In this document: piece by piece, positions 25,254-27,901 of the stretch
Layout: every line of letters begins with the position of its first letter
How positions within the stretch are numbered: position 1 is the first letter of the stretch
Virus record (IMG/VR): IMGVR_UViG_3300021598_000241
Coordinates: 3,861 to 31,761 of that record
DNA from: a virus
DNA: 27,901 bases
Direction: 5' to 3' (one strand)
Notes under the pieces: generated by a model
What the model saw: the letters and a program-made list of their open reading frames with translations, nothing else
What the model was told of the DNA's origin: nothing
Database searches by the model: none
Program-made: the position numbers and the translations under genes

Positions 25254-25799
25254 ATGTTCAAACTATTAAGTACCGCAAATCCAAAGATCCAAAAGGGCAC
25301 CAAATATGGCTATCTATCTTTCATCCTACACTTGGCACCCGCAGACCTTAGTGGACGTGAAGTCTGCCCTAAACGGACTGCCGGTTGTACCCAGGCTTGT
25401 CTTAACACCGCAGGGCGCGGTGGTATGTTCCGCAAAGGCGAGAACACCAATGTCATCCAGCAGGCTCGCATCCGCAAGACTAAGATGTACTTTGAGCAAC
25501 GGGAAGAGTTCCTTGACGCCCTGCGCAAAGACATCAAGCTGGGCATCAAGCAGGCAGCTCGTTTGGGTTTGACGCCCGTGTTCCGCTTGAATGGTACTAG
25601 CGACTTGGCTTGGGAAAAGACAGGCATTTTTGATGAGTTCCCTAGTGTACAATTTTACGACTACACCAAAGTCCTGGGTCGTAAGGTTGCTGGCATTAAG
25701 AACCCTAAGAACGTGATTGCAGGACTTAAGGCCAAGGGTCGTGCTAAAAAGGACACTACAGGTTTCGTTCGTAAGACTATCATGATGGAGGTTGCATAA
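25254..25799 (+). CDS. Phage gp88-like protein, internally shortened, 181 aa
   Basis: Matches the 'gene product 88' family by LSTANPKIQKGTKYGYLSFI, LHLAPADLSGREVCPKRTAG, CTQACLNTAGRGGMF, FRLNGTSDLAW and VQFYDYTKVLGRK, then NVIAGLKAKGRAKKDTTGFV. From memory, full members have another 50-100 residues between 'YDYTK...R' and '...GLKAKG' (including a 'NYHLTFS' segment). Here the two blocks are joined directly (about residues 144-152), with both ends intact, so an in-frame internal deletion is likely. Conserved cysteines C38, C45 and C49 remain. Function of the family unknown. GAGGGCA ribosome-binding site. Confidence 0.85.
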   Translation: MFKLLSTANPKIQKGTKYGYLSFILHLAPADLSGREVCPKRTAGCTQACLNTAGRGGMFRKGENTNVIQQARIRKTKMYFEQREEFLDALRKDIKLGIKQAARLGLTPVFRLNGTSDLAWEKTGIFDEFPSVQFYDYTKVLGRKVAGIKNPKNVIAGLKAKGRAKKDTTGFVRKTIMMEVA

Positions 25800-26062
25800 T
25801 GTACACGGTTATCATTTATAAAGCAGACAAGCGAACCAAGTCGGGAGAGCGTCAGGTGCTCTACAAGGACTATGACACTACCGACAGGTCCATGCTGGAG
25901 CATACTGTCAAGCATACATGGCGCACGAGTGCAGGATTCCGCTATGAGATCCACGAGACTATGGTTGAGCGGGTCAACATGATGGGTGGTGCCAAATACA
26001 TGGAGCGGTTTGATACGCCCAGGTACTGTAGCCCTAGCTCAGAAGCCTACTGGAGTATGTAA
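25799..26062 (+). CDS. Hypothetical protein, 87 aa (paralog of the 7111 gene)
   Basis: MYTVIIYKADKRTKSGERQV, SMLEHTVKHTWR, and the end YCSPSSEAYWSM. Same length as the 7111 protein and about 70% identical; the 35-nt DNA stretch 25889-25923 is identical in both genes. It starts 1 bp into the previous stop (TAATG), so it belongs to the gp88 operon. Function unknown. Confidence 0.85.
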   Translation: MYTVIIYKADKRTKSGERQVLYKDYDTTDRSMLEHTVKHTWRTSAGFRYEIHETMVERVNMMGGAKYMERFDTPRYCSPSSEAYWSM

Positions 26063-26151
26063 CGAATTAGCGGGTGGGGACAAGTGCGTTCCCGTAGAGC
26101 AGACTATAGGTCCGCCGCTATATAAACCCTCTACGAAAAAGGCTAGTCAAT

Positions 26152-26186
26152 ACCGGGTGCGACTTACCAAAACCATCCCGGTTTTT
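26152..26186 (+). terminator. Probable terminator
   Basis: ACCGGG (26152-26157) pairs with CCCGGT (26177-26182), followed by TTTTT and a further T-rich tract. It ends the gp88 operon transcript. It lies in the 323-bp gene-free stretch 26063-26385, which also carries the 19-nt repeat, a minus-strand promoter and the next plus-strand promoter. Confidence 0.7.
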
Positions 26187-26214
26187 CATTTTGTCAACCT
26201 CAAGAACCGGCAGG

Positions 26215-26233
26215 CACCCTCCACGTCCACCCC
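26215..26233 (-). repeat. 19-nt repeat CACCCTCCACGTCCACCCC, copy 2
   Basis: Identical to 18607-18625, again downstream of a minus-strand promoter (26280-26252). A 15-codon minus-strand frame MSNKGGWTWRVPAGS runs through it, starting 5 nt after the -10 box. Confidence 0.75.
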
Positions 26234-26251
26234 CCTTTGTTCGACATTGTT

Positions 26252-26280
26252 AGTATAACAAAACCCACCCAAGCAGTCAA
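26252..26280 (-). promoter_or_regulatory. Minus-strand sigma-70 promoter
   Basis: Read on the minus strand: TTGACT (26280-26275), 17-bp spacer, TATACT (26257-26252). It is divergent from the promoter at 26330 and points into the 19-nt repeat; same layout as 18691-18719. Confidence 0.7.
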
Positions 26281-26329
26281 CCAATCTAGAAATACCCGAG
26301 TAGTCTGTAGGGTCTTTGGGCCCAAACGG

Positions 26330-26358
26330 TTGACATTTTGGACAGCCTGCGCTATACT
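26330..26358 (+). promoter_or_regulatory. Sigma-70 promoter
   Basis: TTGACA at 26330, 17-bp spacer, TATACT at 26353. The stretch 26351-26381 (-10 to ribosome-binding site) is identical to 27506-27536. AGGGTCTTT precedes it at 26309. Confidence 0.88.
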
Positions 26359-26385
26359 ATAGGCTAAGTTAACAAGGAGCGCACA

Positions 26386-26616
26386 ATGCAAACAAACTGC
26401 ACATTACTTGCAAAAGTTACAGTAAACAAAAAACTACAAACCCTGCGTATTGTTTTTAGTTTCGACCAGCACAATCGTGTTACAGTTAAAAACGCAGCGT
26501 ATGTTACAGGAGACATCTGTCCTGTAGACTATGCTAACGCAGACGCAGAAGTTGCAAAAGCAATAGCATACGCAAAAGCCCTGCTGCGCACAGACAATGT
26601 GCAGTTTGTTGCTTAA
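26386..26616 (+). CDS. Hypothetical protein, 76 aa
   Basis: MQTNCTLLAKVTVNKKLQTL, RIVFSFDQHNRVTVKNAAYV, and a C-terminal helix rich in Ala (DAEVAKAIAYAKALL). A beta-then-helix layout like the 80-aa protein at 24894, suggesting distant paralogs. AAGGAG ribosome-binding site. Function unknown. Confidence 0.75.
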   Translation: MQTNCTLLAKVTVNKKLQTLRIVFSFDQHNRVTVKNAAYVTGDICPVDYANADAEVAKAIAYAKALLRTDNVQFVA

Positions 26617-26621
26617 CGCAC

Positions 26622-26650
26622 TTGACATTTTGGGCAGAGTCTGCTATAAT
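26622..26650 (+). promoter_or_regulatory. Sigma-70 promoter
   Basis: TTGACA at 26622, 17-bp spacer, TATAAT at 26645. Nearly identical to the promoter at 26887 (TTGACATTTTGG, GCTATAATAAGTTTTTA). Confidence 0.88.
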
Positions 26651-26677
26651 AAGTTTTTACAGTGAAAGAGAGCGAAA

Positions 26678-26869
26678 ATGAGTAAAGCATACATTGTGCA
26701 AATACAGGGCTGGGGTGACAGCGAAGACGAGTTTTACAATATGGGAGCGTACAGCACTAGGGCCAAAGCGGAAGCGGCACTAGAGGAAATGCTACAGCAA
26801 TGGGAAGCAGATGGCGGCGACCGTGCGGATGTAGTGTACGAGATAGAGCCAATGACCATAGACGCATAA
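26678..26869 (+). CDS. Hypothetical protein, 63 aa
   Basis: MSKAYIVQIQGWGDSEDEFY, then KAEAALEEMLQQWEADGGDR, ADVVYEIEPMTIDA: a beta-alpha-beta pattern in which a helix with a conserved 'A..AL..M' lies between strands. AAAGAGAG ribosome-binding site. Function unknown. Confidence 0.75.
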   Translation: MSKAYIVQIQGWGDSEDEFYNMGAYSTRAKAEAALEEMLQQWEADGGDRADVVYEIEPMTIDA

Positions 26870-26886
26870 GGGTCTTTAGCACACAC

Positions 26887-26915
26887 TTGACATTTTGGAT
26901 AGTGTGTGCTATAAT
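26887..26915 (+). promoter_or_regulatory. Sigma-70 promoter
   Basis: TTGACA at 26887, 17-bp spacer, TATAAT at 26910. AGGGTCTTT lies 18 bp before it (26869), and GTGTGTGC fills the spacer end. Confidence 0.88.
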
Positions 26916-26938
26916 AAGTTTTTAAACAGGAGCGAACG

Positions 26939-27277
26939 ATGTACCAAGTAACAGCAACACTAAACACAAACGGCAACGGCTATTGGAGCCGCAAAGCTAC
27001 AGCAGTAGAGATTACGGGCTTGCAACTAAGCTACACAAACGACGAACTGGACTTTGGCGAGTTGCGTGTATTTTTTAACACAAACACATGGGACACGCAC
27101 AAAGACGGTCTTATATACACAGACAAACAGTTTATGCGAGATCTTAAAGAGCTGTTAACTGCTAAGGGCTTTGACGCTAGCGATGTGTCGTATAGCGAGC
27201 AGGGTATGCAGGGCGACACTTATGTGTCTTGCGATGTTGGCGAGTGCTTTATTAATACATTTATGCAAAATGCTTAA
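26939..27277 (+). CDS. Hypothetical protein, 112 aa
   Basis: MYQVTATLNTNGNGYWSRKA, VFFNTNTWDTHKDGLIYTDK, FMRDLKELLTAKGFDASDVS, and an end rich in Cys (TYVSCDVGECFINTFM). The middle 'W.....GLIYTD..F...L...L...G' is one I recall from small phage proteins. AGGAG ribosome-binding site. The 3' end overlaps the next gene by 8 bp. Function unknown. Confidence 0.78.
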   Translation: MYQVTATLNTNGNGYWSRKATAVEITGLQLSYTNDELDFGELRVFFNTNTWDTHKDGLIYTDKQFMRDLKELLTAKGFDASDVSYSEQGMQGDTYVSCDVGECFINTFMQNA

Positions 27278-27488
27278 CAACATACTAAAGTGGGTGGCCT
27301 GTGCGGTCACCCTCAGTGGGGCACTATGCACAGCCCTACGCATAGACCCTATGAACATATACTTGCTGAACGCGGGTGCATTTTTGTATCTAGTTTGGAG
27401 TGTACGTATACGCGAGTGGAGCTTGGTTACTATTAATGCAGGCCTATTAGCCATATACGTAGTAGGGTTATTTTATACCCCAGGTTGA
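27270..27488 (+). CDS. Three-span membrane protein, 72 aa (paralog of the 20507 gene)
   Basis: I use the ATG at 27270 (MLNNILKWVACAVTLSGALC). Shared with the 20507 protein are DP.NI.LLNAGA.LYL.WS.R.R.W.LV and NAGLL.IY. Three membrane segments fill nearly the whole chain. Coupled to the preceding gene by an 8-bp overlap. Its TGA stop lies in the next promoter's -35 box. Function unknown. Confidence 0.75.
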   Translation: MLNNILKWVACAVTLSGALCTALRIDPMNIYLLNAGAFLYLVWSVRIREWSLVTINAGLLAIYVVGLFYTPG

Positions 27489-27513
27489 CACTTCGGGCAA
27501 GATTTGCTATACT
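27485..27513 (+). promoter_or_regulatory. Sigma-70 promoter
   Basis: TTGACA at 27485 (containing the TGA stop of the previous gene), 17-bp spacer, TATACT at 27508. Stretch 27506-27536 is identical to 26351-26381. Confidence 0.88.
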
Positions 27514-27540
27514 ATAGGCTAAGTTAACAAGGAGCGAATA

Positions 27541-27810
27541 ATGTTAAACATAGACAAGATTGCAAAAGTCTACAACGGCCGGATTGGTTGTATGTGCGGG
27601 TGCAAAGGCAAGTACAGCTACACCCAGGACGGTGCAGTCAACCATAACCCAGGCTACAATGTAGACGACAGCGTTAACGAGCGCAGCGTTCGCATTATCG
27701 CTAAAAAGGTTCTCGCCAACCCAAATTGCAAATGGGAAGACAACATTGCGTTCGTAGAGGACCGTGTAGCAAACAAAATCCAAGTTATTTTCTTTAAGGA
27801 GCAAGCATGA
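27541..27810 (+). CDS. Hypothetical Cys-containing protein, 89 aa
   Basis: MLNIDKIAKVYNGRIGCMCG followed by CKGKYSYTQDG, then RSVRIIAKKVLANPNC and VEDRVANKIQVIFFKEQA. The CMCGCKG cluster (C17, C19, C21) could bind a metal. I recall 'GCMCGC.G.Y....' from phage proteins of unknown function. AAGGAG ribosome-binding site; ends ATGA against the next gene. Confidence 0.78.
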   Translation: MLNIDKIAKVYNGRIGCMCGCKGKYSYTQDGAVNHNPGYNVDDSVNERSVRIIAKKVLANPNCKWEDNIAFVEDRVANKIQVIFFKEQA

Positions 27811-27901
27811 AAGTCGCAGATTTGATTGAGGCCCTGCAGGGCATGGACCCTACCCTGGACGTTCACTTTGCCTATGGCTATGGTGACCACTGGCGCACAG
27901 A
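27807..27901 (+). CDS. Hypothetical protein, N-terminal part (cut by window edge)
   Basis: Starts at the ATG overlapping the previous stop, with AAGGAG 8 nt upstream. Visible residues are MKVADLIEALQGMDPTLDVH then FAYGYGDHWRT. The 'K..DLI..LQ..DP...V.F.Y.YGDHWRT' start is familiar from small phage proteins without known function. Continues past the window. Confidence 0.75.
   Translation, partial: MKVADLIEALQGMDPTLDVHFAYGYGDHWRT

Noticed and set aside
26187-26197. A promoter from the minus-strand TTGACA (in GAGGTTGACAAAATG)
   Set aside because: No -10-like sequence lies 15-19 bp downstream on the minus strand; the following 23-codon frame (MKNRDGFGKSH...) is antisense to the terminator and unsupported.
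26946-26976. Starts of long minus-strand ORFs opposite small plus-strand genes in the right part
   Set aside because: All lie opposite genes with clear promoters and ribosome-binding sites, and none has its own signals or a recognisable family pattern.

Overview
This window looks like part of the genome of a large tailed bacteriophage, probably a T4-like myovirus infecting a Gram-negative (proteobacterial) host. This is inferred from the gene repertoire and signals, not from a database match. The evidence is: virion or lysis-type genes on one strand, dozens of tiny tightly packed genes on the other, an RNA ligase, an AAA+ ATPase, a gp88-like protein, three clustered tRNAs with encoded CCA ends, and short AT-rich motifs of the T4 late-promoter type.

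Left part (1-5901, mostly minus strand): a conserved virion-type protein cut by the window edge, a GLEYA/PA14-like (carbohydrate-binding) protein with no standard start codon, a 99-aa protein, an HNH endonuclease, a YqgE/AlgH-family protein, an SGNH hydrolase + peptidoglycan-binding + SleB-type cell-wall hydrolase, and two small proteins. Inserted on the plus strand is a two-gene cassette: a complete 5-aminolevulinate synthase (first step of heme synthesis by the C4 route) overlapping a DUF454/YbaN-type membrane protein. Signals here resemble NATAAATA late promoters rather than sigma-70 promoters.

Right part (6027-27901, almost all plus strand): about sixty mostly tiny genes. Near-consensus sigma-70 promoters (TTGACA, 16-17 bp, TATAAT/TATACT) stand in front of nearly every gene or short operon, as expected of early, host-takeover genes. 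Recognisable products are an entericidin-like lipoprotein, a DRB0094-type RNA ligase, a SWIM zinc-finger protein, a small HTH protein, an Api92/YubB-like protein, a DUF7448-like protein, an AAA+ ATPase and an internally shortened gp88. Several promoter-gene cassettes and genes are duplicated.

The most unusual content is non-coding. A 0.7-kb gene-free region (18112-18819) carries seven TGTGGATAA (DnaA-box) sequences phased mostly at 11 bp next to a run of palindromes, and three more boxes lie at 25138-25172. Paired GGCCCCGCTGT repeats sit in two divergent intergenic regions. A triple-hairpin 3' region after the AAA+ gene shows the 8-mer GTGCCCTC in two loops, complementary to the GAGGGCA(C) ribosome-binding sites of several phage genes. 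Two minus-strand promoters reading into a shared 19-nt repeat suggest small RNAs or leader peptides.
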